A stretch of DNA of 46,775 nucleotides from Anaerotignum neopropionicum (GTDB lineage: Bacteria > Bacillota > Clostridia > Lachnospirales > Anaerotignaceae). The notes beneath the pieces are model-generated. The model had not been told where the DNA came from and searched no databases. It was given only the letters and a program-made list of their open reading frames with translations. The stretch covers positions 1-46,775 of the forward strand of contig NZ_LRVM01000015.1 of the NCBI RefSeq assembly GCF_001571775.1, written 5' to 3'. Positions 7,541 to 15,532 of the stretch are shown in pieces. A program made the position numbers and the translations under genes. How positions within the stretch are numbered: position 1 is the stretch's first letter; every line of letters starts with the position of its first letter.

Positions 7541-7560
7541 TAAGGCAACACCGCACAATT
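7541..7560. repeat. 20-base repeat shared with 27747-27766
   Basis: TAAGGCAACACCGCACAATT occurs here in the 234-base gap between the second lipoprotein gene and the permease gene, and again exactly from the stop codon of the M56 peptidase gene. Weak similarity continues (CTGCTTGC followed by T-rich sequence), so this may be a diverged or truncated copy of the structured repeat at 27747-28050. Confidence 0.55.
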
Positions 7561-7727
7561 TGCATCTGGCGCCCTGTACGCCAATCTGCTTGCATCTTTT
7601 CCGTCAGTCTATACAGTTGGACAAACAGAATTATGGGGTATTTCCCTAAAAGTATGGAACGAAAGGGCTATCTGCCTCTCGTTCCATATTCTTTGAATAG
7701 CGAAATAAAAGAGAGGAGGCATTGTTT

Positions 7728-8753
7728 TTGAATATGCTTGAAAAATCTCCAACGCATCTAAGGTCATATCGATTGACTGTAATCTTGATAGCAGCAATCA
7801 TTTTGGTATTTGTTATTCTACTTAGCATAATGGTCGGAACTGTACAATTTACTGTACATGAAATATTTGGATTGCTTAAAGGTGAATTGCGGGGGGAATT
7901 AGTGAATCAAATCATTGTTAATGTAAGGATGCCAAGAGTTTTTACAGGTGTATTTGTGGGAATGAATCTTGCGGTGGCCGGAGTTCTGTTGCAAGGAATC
8001 TTGCGAAATCCTATGGCTTCCCCTAACATTATTGGCGTAAATGCAGGGGCGGGGTTAGCTGCCGTAATCATTATGACTGTTGTACCTGGTAAAATAGGAG
8101 CAATCCCCATCGCCTCCTTTACAGGTGCTTTAGCAGCTGCGTTCTTAATTTATTTACTTTCCAATACTTCCGGAAAGAGCAGCACTGTTCACATTGTTTT
8201 AGCTGGAATTGCGGTTTCAAATCTTATGAATGCAGTAACGTCTGGGCTCATGATGATCAACAGTGATTTACTGGAGATTACATATTCGTGGCTTTTGGGC
8301 AGTCTCTCTGGCAGAAGCTGGACGGCAGTTAATACCATATGGCCATATAGTGTAATCGCTCTTATGGCTGCTCTTTTTATTAGCCCAAAGGTAAATCTTT
8401 TTGGATTGGGAGATGAAATGGCAAGCAGTATCGGCCTGCCTGTTCGCTTTTATCGGATTCTTATAATGCTTGTAGCTGCTGTTTTGGCGGGCAGTGCGGT
8501 CAGCGTTGCAGGAACAATTGGTTTCGTTGGTCTGATTGCGCCCCATTCGGCAAGACTTCTGATTGGCAACGATCATCGATATTTGGTGCCGTTGTCCGCC
8601 ATATTTGGGGCAATTCTACTGATCGCTTCAGATACTGTGGCACGAACCGTTTTTCAACCTGTCGAACTATCGGTTGGTATCATCACGTCTATATTAGGCG
8701 CACCATTCTTCCTTCTTTTGCTGTACAAAAAAGGGAAGGAAAGACAAATATAG
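7728..8753 (+). CDS. FecCD/BtuC-family ABC transporter permease
   Basis: 341 residues rich in membrane helices, length normal for BtuC/FecC permeases (about ten helices). Family signatures: VRMPRVFTGVFVGMNLAVAG, LQGILRNPMASPNIIGVNAG, AVSVAGTIGFVGLIAPHSAR (the cytoplasmic loop that contacts the ATPase) and GAPFFLLLLYKK at the end. TTG 7728 lies 8 bases after AGGAGG (7714-7719); TTG 7722 is too close and ATG 7734 rather far. Only one permease gene is present, so a homodimer is expected, as in BtuCDF. Partners are the ATPase at 3067 and the lipoproteins upstream. Confidence 0.9.
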   Translation: MNMLEKSPTHLRSYRLTVILIAAIILVFVILLSIMVGTVQFTVHEIFGLLKGELRGELVNQIIVNVRMPRVFTGVFVGMNLAVAGVLLQGILRNPMASPNIIGVNAGAGLAAVIIMTVVPGKIGAIPIASFTGALAAAFLIYLLSNTSGKSSTVHIVLAGIAVSNLMNAVTSGLMMINSDLLEITYSWLLGSLSGRSWTAVNTIWPYSVIALMAALFISPKVNLFGLGDEMASSIGLPVRFYRILIMLVAAVLAGSAVSVAGTIGFVGLIAPHSARLLIGNDHRYLVPLSAIFGAILLIASDTVARTVFQPVELSVGIITSILGAPFFLLLLYKKGKERQI

Positions 8754-8785
8754 CAAAGCAAGCATCAAGAAAGGATAAAACAATT

Positions 8786-9472
8786 ATGAAATTCATTACT
8801 GTATCGGGTCCTCCTTCTTCGGGAAAAACTTCGGTTATACTGAAAGCAATGGAGGAACTAAAACCGAAAAACTTGAAAGTAGGTGTGTTGAAATTTGATT
8901 GCTTGACAACGGATGACGACAAGCTATATGCGGCACAAAATATTGACAGCAGAGTAGGGCTATCAGGGAGTTTGTGTCCGGATCATTTCTTTGTTAGCAA
9001 TATAGATGACTGCATTGATTGGGGAAGCAGGCATGCTTACGATGTACTTATCAGTGAAAGTGCGGGTTTGTGCAATCGGTGTTCTCCCCATATCAAAAAT
9101 TGCACAGCAGTGTGCGTTATTGATAACCTTATGGGGATCAACACCCCAAAAAAGATTGGGCCTATGCTAAAAATGGCGGACATTGTAGTCATAACAAAGG
9201 GAGATATTGTTTCTCAGGCAGAAAGAGAGATATTTGCATTAAAGATTAGGCAGGCGAATCCGGAGGGTATCATTCTGCACGTCAATGGCATCACCGGGCA
9301 AGGTGCAAGCCAATTAGCTGCACTGATAGAGAATGGGACACAGGTAGAAACGCTGCGCGGGGAAGAACTCCGAATCAGCATGCCCTCTGCATTGTGTTCC
9401 TACTGTCTTGGCGAAACGCAAATTGGAAAAGAGAAACAAAAGGGCAATGTAAGAAAAATGAAATTAGATTAG
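8786..9472 (+). CDS. HypB/UreG/CobW-like GTPase with many cysteines
   Basis: 228 residues. P-loop GPPSSGKT at residues 8-15, a switch-like DVLISESAGLC where HypB and UreG have ESxGNLV-type motifs, and TKGD (137-140) as the guanine-specificity motif. Metal-site candidates: C96 and C99 (CNRC), C106, C110 and a C-terminal CSYC (204, 207). Relatives insert nickel into hydrogenase or urease, or move zinc or cobalt. No hydrogenase, urease or CODH genes lie nearby. It is 32 bases after the permease and 14 bases before the soluble ABC ATPase, so I infer intracellular handling of the imported metal or cofactor. Confidence 0.75.
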   Translation: MKFITVSGPPSSGKTSVILKAMEELKPKNLKVGVLKFDCLTTDDDKLYAAQNIDSRVGLSGSLCPDHFFVSNIDDCIDWGSRHAYDVLISESAGLCNRCSPHIKNCTAVCVIDNLMGINTPKKIGPMLKMADIVVITKGDIVSQAEREIFALKIRQANPEGIILHVNGITGQGASQLAALIENGTQVETLRGEELRISMPSALCSYCLGETQIGKEKQKGNVRKMKLD

Positions 9473-9486
9473 GCGGAGGGAATTAT

Positions 9487-10467
9487 ATGGAGAATTTAAC
9501 AATAGAAGAGCTTCTTTCTCGGTATCCTTATGCCATTGAATTTTTTGATGTAAACGGATTGCCAATTGAGGATAAGCAGAAAACAATACAAGAGTACATA
9601 AATACGCTTCCTTATGTGTTTTTAGAAGATATGGGCATTAACCACCAGGGGCTTTTTAAACGATTCCTTGTCTTTATGCAGCGTATGGAGGATATTAGAA
9701 AAGAACGTAATTTTAGCATTCACTCTCTTACTGTTTTGGGTGGAACAGATAAAAACGGAAAGAAAGAGCAGGATAAGTTAAAGATTTCAATGGGCGAAAT
9801 CATTTGTATTGTTGGACCCACCGGTTCGGGCAAAAGCAGGCTACTTGCAGATATTGAATGGATGGCACAAAAGGATACACCTACCGGCAGGCGAATATTG
9901 ATTGACGATTGTATCCCGCCGGAAAGCTGGCGCTTTTCCATTGAGCATAAGCTGGTGGCGCAATTATCACAGAATATGAATTTCGTTATGGATATTTGCG
10001 TGGGGGATTTTATAAAACTGCATGCACAGAGTCGAATGATTGATGATGTTGACGATAAGACTTTAAAAATCATCCACCATGCCAATGAATTATCAGGAGA
10101 GGCATTTGATTTGAATACTCCCCTCACTTCACTGAGCGGAGGACAATCCAGAGCCTTGATGGTGGCTGATACTGCTTTTTTAAGCACATCCCCCATTGTT
10201 TTGATTGATGAAATTGAGAATGCCGGAATTAATCGTAAAAAGGCTTTAGAGCTTTTAGTAGACCAAAATAAAATCGTACTGATTGCGACCCATGATCCTC
10301 TACTGGCTCTTACTGGAGATAAGCGCATTGTTATCAAAAATGGTGGCATTTACAAAGTCTTAGAAACCACGGAAAGTGAGAAACAGCGTTTGGAACAATT
10401 AACAGAAATAGACAATGTAATGATGCAATATAGAGAACGACTTCGTAAAGGCGAGTTGCTAGATTAA
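9487..10467 (+). CDS. Soluble ABC ATPase with DUF1858/ScdA-like N-terminal domain
   Basis: 326 residues. Residues 3-45 (LTIEELLSRYPYAIEFFDVN) resemble the short helical DUF1858/ScdA-N domains, but without their Cys. An ABC domain follows: Walker A GPTGSGKS (110-117), signature LSGGQ (216-220), Walker B IVLIDE (237-242) and H-loop ATHD (267-270). After Walker B the usual D-loop is replaced by IENAGINR. No membrane segments. ATG 9487 follows GGCGGAGGG; homology does not need the longer upstream frame. It forms a close pair with the GTPase gene. It may be an energy-driven chaperone rather than a transporter subunit; role unknown. Confidence 0.7.
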   Translation: MENLTIEELLSRYPYAIEFFDVNGLPIEDKQKTIQEYINTLPYVFLEDMGINHQGLFKRFLVFMQRMEDIRKERNFSIHSLTVLGGTDKNGKKEQDKLKISMGEIICIVGPTGSGKSRLLADIEWMAQKDTPTGRRILIDDCIPPESWRFSIEHKLVAQLSQNMNFVMDICVGDFIKLHAQSRMIDDVDDKTLKIIHHANELSGEAFDLNTPLTSLSGGQSRALMVADTAFLSTSPIVLIDEIENAGINRKKALELLVDQNKIVLIATHDPLLALTGDKRIVIKNGGIYKVLETTESEKQRLEQLTEIDNVMMQYRERLRKGELLD

Positions 10468-10494
10468 TTCAGTTATTTATTTTAGAAACATATA

Positions 10495-10547
10495 TTGACA
10501 CAACCATATAAGTGAATTATAATTTAATTAAGTTAATACTAACTTAA
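10495..10547 (+). promoter_or_regulatory. Consensus promoter plus 20-bp palindromic operator
   Basis: TTGACA (10495-10500), exactly 17 bases, TATAAT (10518-10523): a perfect sigma-A promoter. At 10528-10547 a 20-base palindrome (arms TTAAGTTA and TAACTTAA around ATAC) covers the expected start of transcription. Such a strong promoter under a palindrome suggests tight repression, plausibly by the ArsR-type protein of this locus. Confidence 0.75.
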
Positions 10548-10595
10548 ATCCAAGTTTATAATGTAAAAACAAAATTTTGAATGGAGGTGTAGTTT

Positions 10596-10736
10596 ATGTG
10601 TAACAGTAACAAAAAAATTGAATGCGAACATCCTGAAAGGCGACCTGCTGATAGTAAATGCAGTGAAGAATTAATACAAAAATGTCATGGCAGCACGAAA
10701 GATCATCCTTGCAACTGTAAATCGGGAAAAAAATAA
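10596..10736 (+). CDS. 46-residue Cys/His-rich small protein
   Basis: ATG 10596 follows TGGAGGTG with good spacing and is driven by the consensus promoter at 10495. The product has six Cys (2, 10, 22, 30, 39, 41) and three His (12, 31, 37), including CEH, KCH and HPCNC, and is charged otherwise, with no membrane segment. This composition suggests a small metal-binding, metallothionein-like or metal-delivery peptide. I do not recognise a named family. A strong terminator follows 10 bases after the stop. It sits at the end of the ArsR/ABC/GTPase locus and has its own regulated promoter, so it is probably part of the same response. Confidence 0.7.
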   Translation: MCNSNKKIECEHPERRPADSKCSEELIQKCHGSTKDHPCNCKSGKK

Positions 10737-10745
10737 TACGGCTGT

Positions 10746-10790
10746 AAACAAGGCAATTATCTTTCTAGGTGAGGATAATTGCTTTGTTTT
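10746..10790 (+). terminator. Strong Rho-independent terminator
   Basis: 16-bp stem with one G-T pair (10746-10761 with 10774-10789, AAACAAGGCAATTATC arm) and a 12-base loop, ending in TTTT. Closes the Cys-rich peptide gene and the whole left operon. Confidence 0.85.
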
Positions 10791-10865
10791 AGAAGTCCAG
10801 TTAAGAAATATCAATGGTTTATCGTAAAATATTTGATATTTCTATGGAACTAAAAAAGTGTTTCG

Positions 10866-11150
10866 CTACTTGCCCTGGTCCATTTTATCGTTTTGATACT
10901 GCTGTTCTACCTCAGCCTGCTCGTCTTTCAATGTCTGTAATTTATTTTTTGTTTCCCCCATTTTTTTTAAAAGTCTGTAATTCTGCGTCAAAAGATTCTT
11001 ATTGGAGAGGGCAAGCTTTAAGGCTTTCACCACCACATTCAGCTGTTCCTGGGTTGCACTGATTTCCTTATTGATACTGCTCATTGCTTTGCCAAGGTCG
11101 GTGGTGTCAGTACTGATTGACATGGTAATGCATTTGATGTCGTTTGCCAT
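10866..11150 (-). pseudogene. Phage tail tape-measure protein, N-terminal fragment
   Basis: Reading from ATG 11150 (GAAGGCGG upstream) the 94-residue product runs MANDIKCITMSISTDTTDLG, then INKEISATQEQLNVVVKALKL and a coiled-coil tail ending EQQYQNDKMDQGK. This matches the start of phage tape-measure proteins (MAKDIKGITVxIGGDTTGLSKAL and so on). Real tape-measure proteins have many hundreds of residues; here the frame ends after the first coiled-coil block and no other tail genes are near. Read as a prophage scrap. Confidence 0.6.
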
Positions 11151-11484
11151 TGGGCCGCCTTCTTTCGGGCAGCAAAAAAGCACCTCTAGTGAAGTGCATT
11201 CTAAATGATTAATAATAGAAAATTTTCTTGAAAATTGTATGAGATTTTGTTTTGAGATTCACTATTATAATAACAACGGTTCCAAAACAGATCTCCCATT
11301 GATATGCCCTTATATCTTTTATGGAATAGCAGTGTCCAACTGTATGTCCGCCCCACTTGTGATTGCATGGTAATCCCCTTAATTATACAATCACTTATTT
11401 CATTCATTATAATAATATGGGCTTGCATTCTTAGTTGTATTAAATTGAAATTAGTATTCCAATGTTACTATCAAAATTTACTGT
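11151..11484. other. Intergenic stretch, nothing recognised
   Basis: Between the tape-measure fragment and the resolvase-like gene. A 75-residue minus-strand frame exists (11201-11428) but its sequence matches no family I know and it lacks a clear ribosome site. Confidence 0.3.
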
Positions 11485-12027
11485 TTAGTGCTCTAAGTAT
11501 CGATATAGCGTTGATTTACTAATTCCCGTTTCCTCTGTAATTTCATTTAAACTAAATTTTTTACTTTGGTACATTGCTATTGCACGTGTTACATTTTCAT
11601 CCGATTTTTTTGGGCGTCCTGAATGAATGCCCTTTTGTTTTGCTTCATACATTCCATTTTTCGTTTTTTCACTTACAACATCGCTTTGAAACTTCACAAG
11701 ATGTTTTAAAATATCCACAAAAGAATAGCAAACACTAGAGCATGTATCAATATCTTCGTCCAACGATTTCAATATGGCTCCTTTTTCTTCAATCACTTCT
11801 AAGAGCTCCTGCAAATGTCTCGTAGAATCAGCCAAAGCAAACAATCTTGCAACGACGATAACATCATCATTTTCTATTAGTTCAAGCAATTGTTTTAACT
11901 GAATTCTTCTTTTCGATGAAGAATGTTCTTCTTTTATAATCCGATCACACTGCAAATCACTAAGTAATTTTTCCTGCACCTCACAGTGTAAATCATCGTA
12001 GCAGGGTCTTATATAACCGATTACCAT
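11485..12027 (-). CDS. Resolvase-fold serine recombinase homologue lacking catalytic residues
   Basis: 180 residues, size of a small resolvase/invertase. N-terminal domain MVIGYIRPCYDDLH aligns with GYARVSTDDQ of active enzymes, placing Cys 9 where the catalytic Ser belongs. The conserved LDRLGRS motif reads LFALADS, losing two Arg, and the helix E motif EFERxLI reads KFQSDVV. The C-terminal part is intact: SGRPKK linker, then a helix-turn-helix (KFSLNEITEETGISKSTLYRYLE). It therefore looks like a DNA-binding protein built on a resolvase scaffold, probably without recombinase activity. It is divergent from the SulP-UspA pair, which it may regulate. AGGAGGATATA precedes the ATG. Confidence 0.75.
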   Translation of the reverse strand: MVIGYIRPCYDDLHCEVQEKLLSDLQCDRIIKEEHSSSKRRIQLKQLLELIENDDVIVVARLFALADSTRHLQELLEVIEEKGAILKSLDEDIDTCSSVCYSFVDILKHLVKFQSDVVSEKTKNGMYEAKQKGIHSGRPKKSDENVTRAIAMYQSKKFSLNEITEETGISKSTLYRYLEH

Positions 12028-12123
12028 TATTATATCCTCCTATGAGAAAAGTTCATTAGCTTCACTTGTAAAAACTGCTTTTATTATATCATATATTCTC
12101 TAAAAATTTAAGTATAAAAAAGG

Positions 12124-12152
12124 TTCCATTTTGGGAAGTGGTATGATATACT
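12124..12152 (+). promoter_or_regulatory. Probable promoter of the SulP-UspA operon
   Basis: TTCCAT (12124-12129), 17 bases, TATACT (12147-12152). The -35 box is weak, the -10 box good. A TTCC-TTTC-GGAA dyad lies about 25 bases downstream. Confidence 0.45.
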
Positions 12153-12279
12153 AGACAAGCATTATTTAGAGTAGTTCCTTTCGGAAAGTTAGAAAATAAC
12201 TAAAAAAATCTATAAATGCAATACTTTAATGGAATCCGTTGATTCCTTGCTTAATAAAAAATATGAGGTGTATGAAAAA

Positions 12280-13743
12280 ATGATTGAACAAGTAAAAAAA
12301 GAGTGGTTCTCCAATATCAAAGGTGACATCCTTGCTGGGATTGTTGTTGCATTGGCTTTGATTCCCGAAGCAATTGCGTTTTCCATCATTGCAGGGGTAG
12401 ACCCTATGACTGGATTATACGCATCTTTCTGTATGGCAGTTGTTATTTCCTTTTTAGGCGGTCGCCCTGCTATGATTTCAGCTGCAACAGGTGCCATGGC
12501 ATTAGTAGTTGTATCGTTAGTAAAAGACCACGGAGTAGAATATTTATTAGCAGCCACAATATTAACAGGTGTTTTTCAAATAATTTTTGGTGTTTGTAAA
12601 ATTGCAAGGCTAATGAAATTTATCCCTCGCGCAGTAATGATAGGCTTTGTAAATGCCTTGGCAATTTTAATCTTTAAAGCACAAGTACCACACTTTGTGG
12701 GCATTTCCAACATGACCTATGTTTTTGTTGCAATCACATTAGTCATTGTTTACGTCTTACCTCGTTTTACGAAAGCAGTGCCAGCACCATTGATTGCCAT
12801 TATTTTGTTAACTGCAATTTCTATTTTTGCTAAAGTGGAATTAAGGACTGTTGGTGATTTAGGTACCATTACAAAATCTTTACCTGTATTCCATTTACCG
12901 CAAGTTCCTTTTACAATGGATACCTTGCGTATCATTCTTCCTTATTCTATTGCGTTATCCATCGTAGGTTTATTAGAAACCTTATTGACTGCATCTATTG
13001 TAGATGATATGACAGACACCGATAGCAATAAAAATCAAGAAGCTAGAGGGCAGGGAATTGCAAATGTCATTAGTGCTTTCTTTGGCGGTATGGCAGGGTG
13101 TGCTATGATAGGACAGTCTGTAATTAATGTAAAATCAGGCGGCCGTGGCAGACTATCAACTTTTGTTGCAGGCGTATTTCTGATTTTTTTAATCATAGCG
13201 CTAGGCGATTTGGTGGTGCAAATTCCAATGTCGGTACTCGTTGGCATTATGATTATGGTATCCATTGGTACTTTTGACTGGTCCTCTTTTTCTTATATGA
13301 AAAAAGCACCAAGAACGGATGTTTTTGTTATGTTGTCTACAGTTGTTATCGTTGTAGCTACCCATGACCTTTCAAAAGGCGTCATTGCTGGTGTAATACT
13401 CAGTGCGCTTTTCTTTGTATCAAAAATTTCGACAATTAAGGTTAAAAAAACAGAACAGTCTGATCGTACGCTATATGAAATAGAGGGACAATTGTTTTTT
13501 GCTTCTGTTGAAGGATTTTTAGAGTCCTTTGACTTTTCCCTCAAAGACAGCAATGTGATTCTTAACTTTGAGAATGCAAATGTTTGGGATGGTTCGGGTG
13601 TTGGAGCTATTGATAAAACAGTAATTAAGTTTATGGACAACAATAATCACGTTTCTGTAAACGGACTCAATCATCCTAGTCAAAAACTGGTAGACCGTTT
13701 AGGTGTTTATAATAACCCAAATGCAAAAGTATCTGCTCACTAA
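12280..13743 (+). CDS. SulP-family anion transporter with STAS domain
   Basis: 487 residues. About 10-12 membrane helices begin with [20 protein letters not shown], the SulP signature region, and continue through [18 protein letters not shown] and [20 protein letters not shown] short STAS domain closes the protein (from about residue 400; [20 protein letters not shown]). SulP proteins carry sulfate, bicarbonate or other anions; the substrate here is not determined. ATG 12280 lies 9 bases after GAGGTG and is favoured over ATG 12229, which has no ribosome site. Followed 41 bases later by a UspA gene, a frequent partner. Confidence 0.88.
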   Translation: MIEQVKKEWFSNIKGDILAGIVVALALIPEAIAFSIIAGVDPMTGLYASFCMAVVISFLGGRPAMISAATGAMALVVVSLVKDHGVEYLLAATILTGVFQIIFGVCKIARLMKFIPRAVMIGFVNALAILIFKAQVPHFVGISNMTYVFVAITLVIVYVLPRFTKAVPAPLIAIILLTAISIFAKVELRTVGDLGTITKSLPVFHLPQVPFTMDTLRIILPYSIALSIVGLLETLLTASIVDDMTDTDSNKNQEARGQGIANVISAFFGGMAGCAMIGQSVINVKSGGRGRLSTFVAGVFLIFLIIALGDLVVQIPMSVLVGIMIMVSIGTFDWSSFSYMKKAPRTDVFVMLSTVVIVVATHDLSKGVIAGVILSALFFVSKISTIKVKKTEQSDRTLYEIEGQLFFASVEGFLESFDFSLKDSNVILNFENANVWDGSGVGAIDKTVIKFMDNNNHVSVNGLNHPSQKLVDRLGVYNNPNAKVSAH

Positions 13744-13784
13744 AACTAAGAAAAACTTATAGATAAAAGATTAGGGGTGAAAAA

Positions 13785-14204
13785 ATGTATCAAAATATTT
13801 TAGTAGGTATAGATGGTTCTGAAAATTCCATACGAGCTTTAGTCGAAGCAATTAAAATTGCTTCCTGTAGCCAAATTTGTTCCATTGAACTGGTAACAGT
13901 AGTTGATTTTTCAAAATCTAAGGATGAAATTTTGCACTCACACGGAAAAGAAGAATTAAAATTTTTGAGAAAACAAAAATTGCTCCCTGCAGAAAAGATG
14001 TTACAAGAAAAAAATTTATCCTATACAATTCAAGAACTGCATGGAGAACCAGGTCCTGCTATTGTTGAATATGTGAATCAAAATAACTTTGACTTGGTAG
14101 TGATCGGAAGTCGTGGATTAAACGCATTACAGGAAATGGTTTTGGGCAGCGTAAGTCATAAAATTGCAAAAAGAGTAAAATGCCCTGTTTTGATTGTAAA
14201 ATAA
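13785..14204 (+). CDS. Universal stress protein, UspA family
   Basis: 139 residues, one Usp domain. Starts MYQNILVGIDGSENSIRALV and ends with the ATP-binding pattern GSRGLNALQEMVLGSVSHKI followed by KRVKCPVLIVK (G-2x-G-9x-GS). Probably a nucleotide-binding stress or regulatory partner of the SulP transporter just upstream, with which it appears co-transcribed. AGGGGTG precedes the ATG. Confidence 0.9.
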   Translation: MYQNILVGIDGSENSIRALVEAIKIASCSQICSIELVTVVDFSKSKDEILHSHGKEELKFLRKQKLLPAEKMLQEKNLSYTIQELHGEPGPAIVEYVNQNNFDLVVIGSRGLNALQEMVLGSVSHKIAKRVKCPVLIVK

Positions 14205-14256
14205 TTTAGGATGATATATTTAGCGAATACCTTAACAGGTACTTCATCTCTATCAA

Positions 14257-14302
14257 AGAATTCACGAAACAACCTTTTTCGGGTGTTTTCGTGGATTCTT
14301 TT
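14257..14302 (+). terminator. Terminator of the SulP-UspA operon
   Basis: Long hairpin with arms 14257-14270 (AGAATTCACGAAAC) and 14285-14299 allowing one mismatch, one bulged base and an inner ACCxxGGGT pairing, then CTTTT. Confidence 0.65.
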
Positions 14303-15110
14303 GCTAAAAATGATTTTTTTGTATTGATTTCTCTTGTCTTTTGTCGAGGTTGGTTCAAGGATTACCCAGTTTGATAAGAGACTGTTTTTGTTTGATGCCA
14401 AACTTTGCCTTGTTACATCTTGATTGCCAATGCCGGGACGTTTTTTTTCGTGGACAGACGCCAAGTAAAAAAAATCATGTCTATCTCTCTGGGAATAGCT
14501 TTGTTTCGACTAAGAAATTCTCATACTCATCTGTAATAATGTATATCTTATCCTCTATGTTGGCGTTAAAGTCAGCTTTCAAACAACTCAGTACCGGCTG
14601 GGCAATTTCATTGTTTTTGAAATCACAGTCAGCGTAGACATTTCACGCAAGATTTCCAATGAAGTATTTGCTTTTTCCTGGGGAGCAGATTTATCTCTGC
14701 TCATAATTTTATTATAACTTTTTTCTGGGATTTTGTGTAAAACCTTATGTTTACATTATAATCCTCTGCTATCCACTGAAACCAGTTTTGTCTAGTTATA
14801 CATTTAATTTGGTAAAACACTTTATTTAAGGATATATTAACAGACTTATACGCTGAAATATATTTGGTGATTTCTATAAATGTTTTCAAATTTCTTTCCT
14901 CATAATGGAATAAGTAAATATTTTACATCTCCACATATTTTACAAATGCAGGCACAGACAACGATTGCATCTTCAGTGTTTTTTTATCTCATATATAACG
15001 GACTGATGCGTGGCTGATTTTTATTCTCTAACACAGAAGTAGCCCAAGGCTATTTTCATGTTGAAAACATACCCTGAGCTATAAATTACTGTTTTATAAT
15101 GTAAATTAAC
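14303..15110. other. Gene-poor stretch with minus-strand remnants
   Basis: On the minus strand, 14703-14640 begins MSRDKSAPQEKANTSLEIL and, after a frame change near 14640, continues VYADCDFKNNEIAQPVL to a stop near 14485. This looks like one frameshifted short gene that I cannot assign. A second minus frame (14889-14701, TTG start after GAGG) encodes 62 residues of unknown nature. No RNA gene seen. Confidence 0.3.
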
Positions 15111-15272
15111 TTATTCTTTTACTTGGAAATCTTCTTTCCCAACGCCACATAAGGGACACTCCCAATTATCAGGCAAGCTTTCAAAGGGTGTGCCAGGAGC
15201 AATGCCGTGTTCTGGATCTCCAATTGCAGGATCATAGATATAACCGCAAACTGTACATTCATACTTTTTCAT
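15111..15272 (-). CDS. rd: Rubredoxin
   Basis: 53 residues, below usual gene-calling length but unmistakable: [19 protein letters not shown], then [17 protein letters not shown]. Four Cys in two CxxCG loops bind one iron. AGGAGATGATATC precedes the ATG. Rubredoxin passes electrons from NAD(P)H-rubredoxin reductase to flavodiiron protein, whose gene lies 260 bases upstream on the same strand; together they reduce O2 or NO in the cytoplasm of anaerobes. It has its own promoter-like sequence at 15365-15393. Confidence 0.96.
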   Translation of the reverse strand: MKKYECTVCGYIYDPAIGDPEHGIAPGTPFESLPDNWECPLCGVGKEDFQVKE

Positions 15273-15364
15273 ATGATATCATCTCCTTCTCAATCACTTA
15301 ACGTTGCCAAACCTCTTAGAGTATTGATTTTTTATCAAATCCATACTTTCCTTGAGATACTTTT

Positions 15365-15393
15365 AATATACCATATACAACAATATTTTACAA
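15365..15393 (-). promoter_or_regulatory. Probable rubredoxin promoter
   Basis: On the minus strand TTGTAA (15393-15388), 17 bases, TATATT (15370-15365), about 95 bases upstream of the rubredoxin start. Confidence 0.5.
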
Positions 15394-15532
15394 ATAAATT
15401 AATATATCCTCTTTATAAAATCTCTATATTTTCAGAAGAGACTCTCCAATCATTTTTCGAAAGAAGCTCAAACTTATAAAGGTATATCCGGTAGCAATAA
15501 ATAAGAAACCAATACACCAAATGAAAAATTTT

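Noticed and set aside
9720-10349. 209-residue minus-strand frame
   Set aside because: Lies fully inside the soluble ABC ATPase gene in the opposite strand; Ser/Ile-rich composition typical of antisense shadows.
11201-11428. 75-residue minus-strand gene
   Set aside because: No family, no clear ribosome site; kept only as unassigned intergenic sequence.
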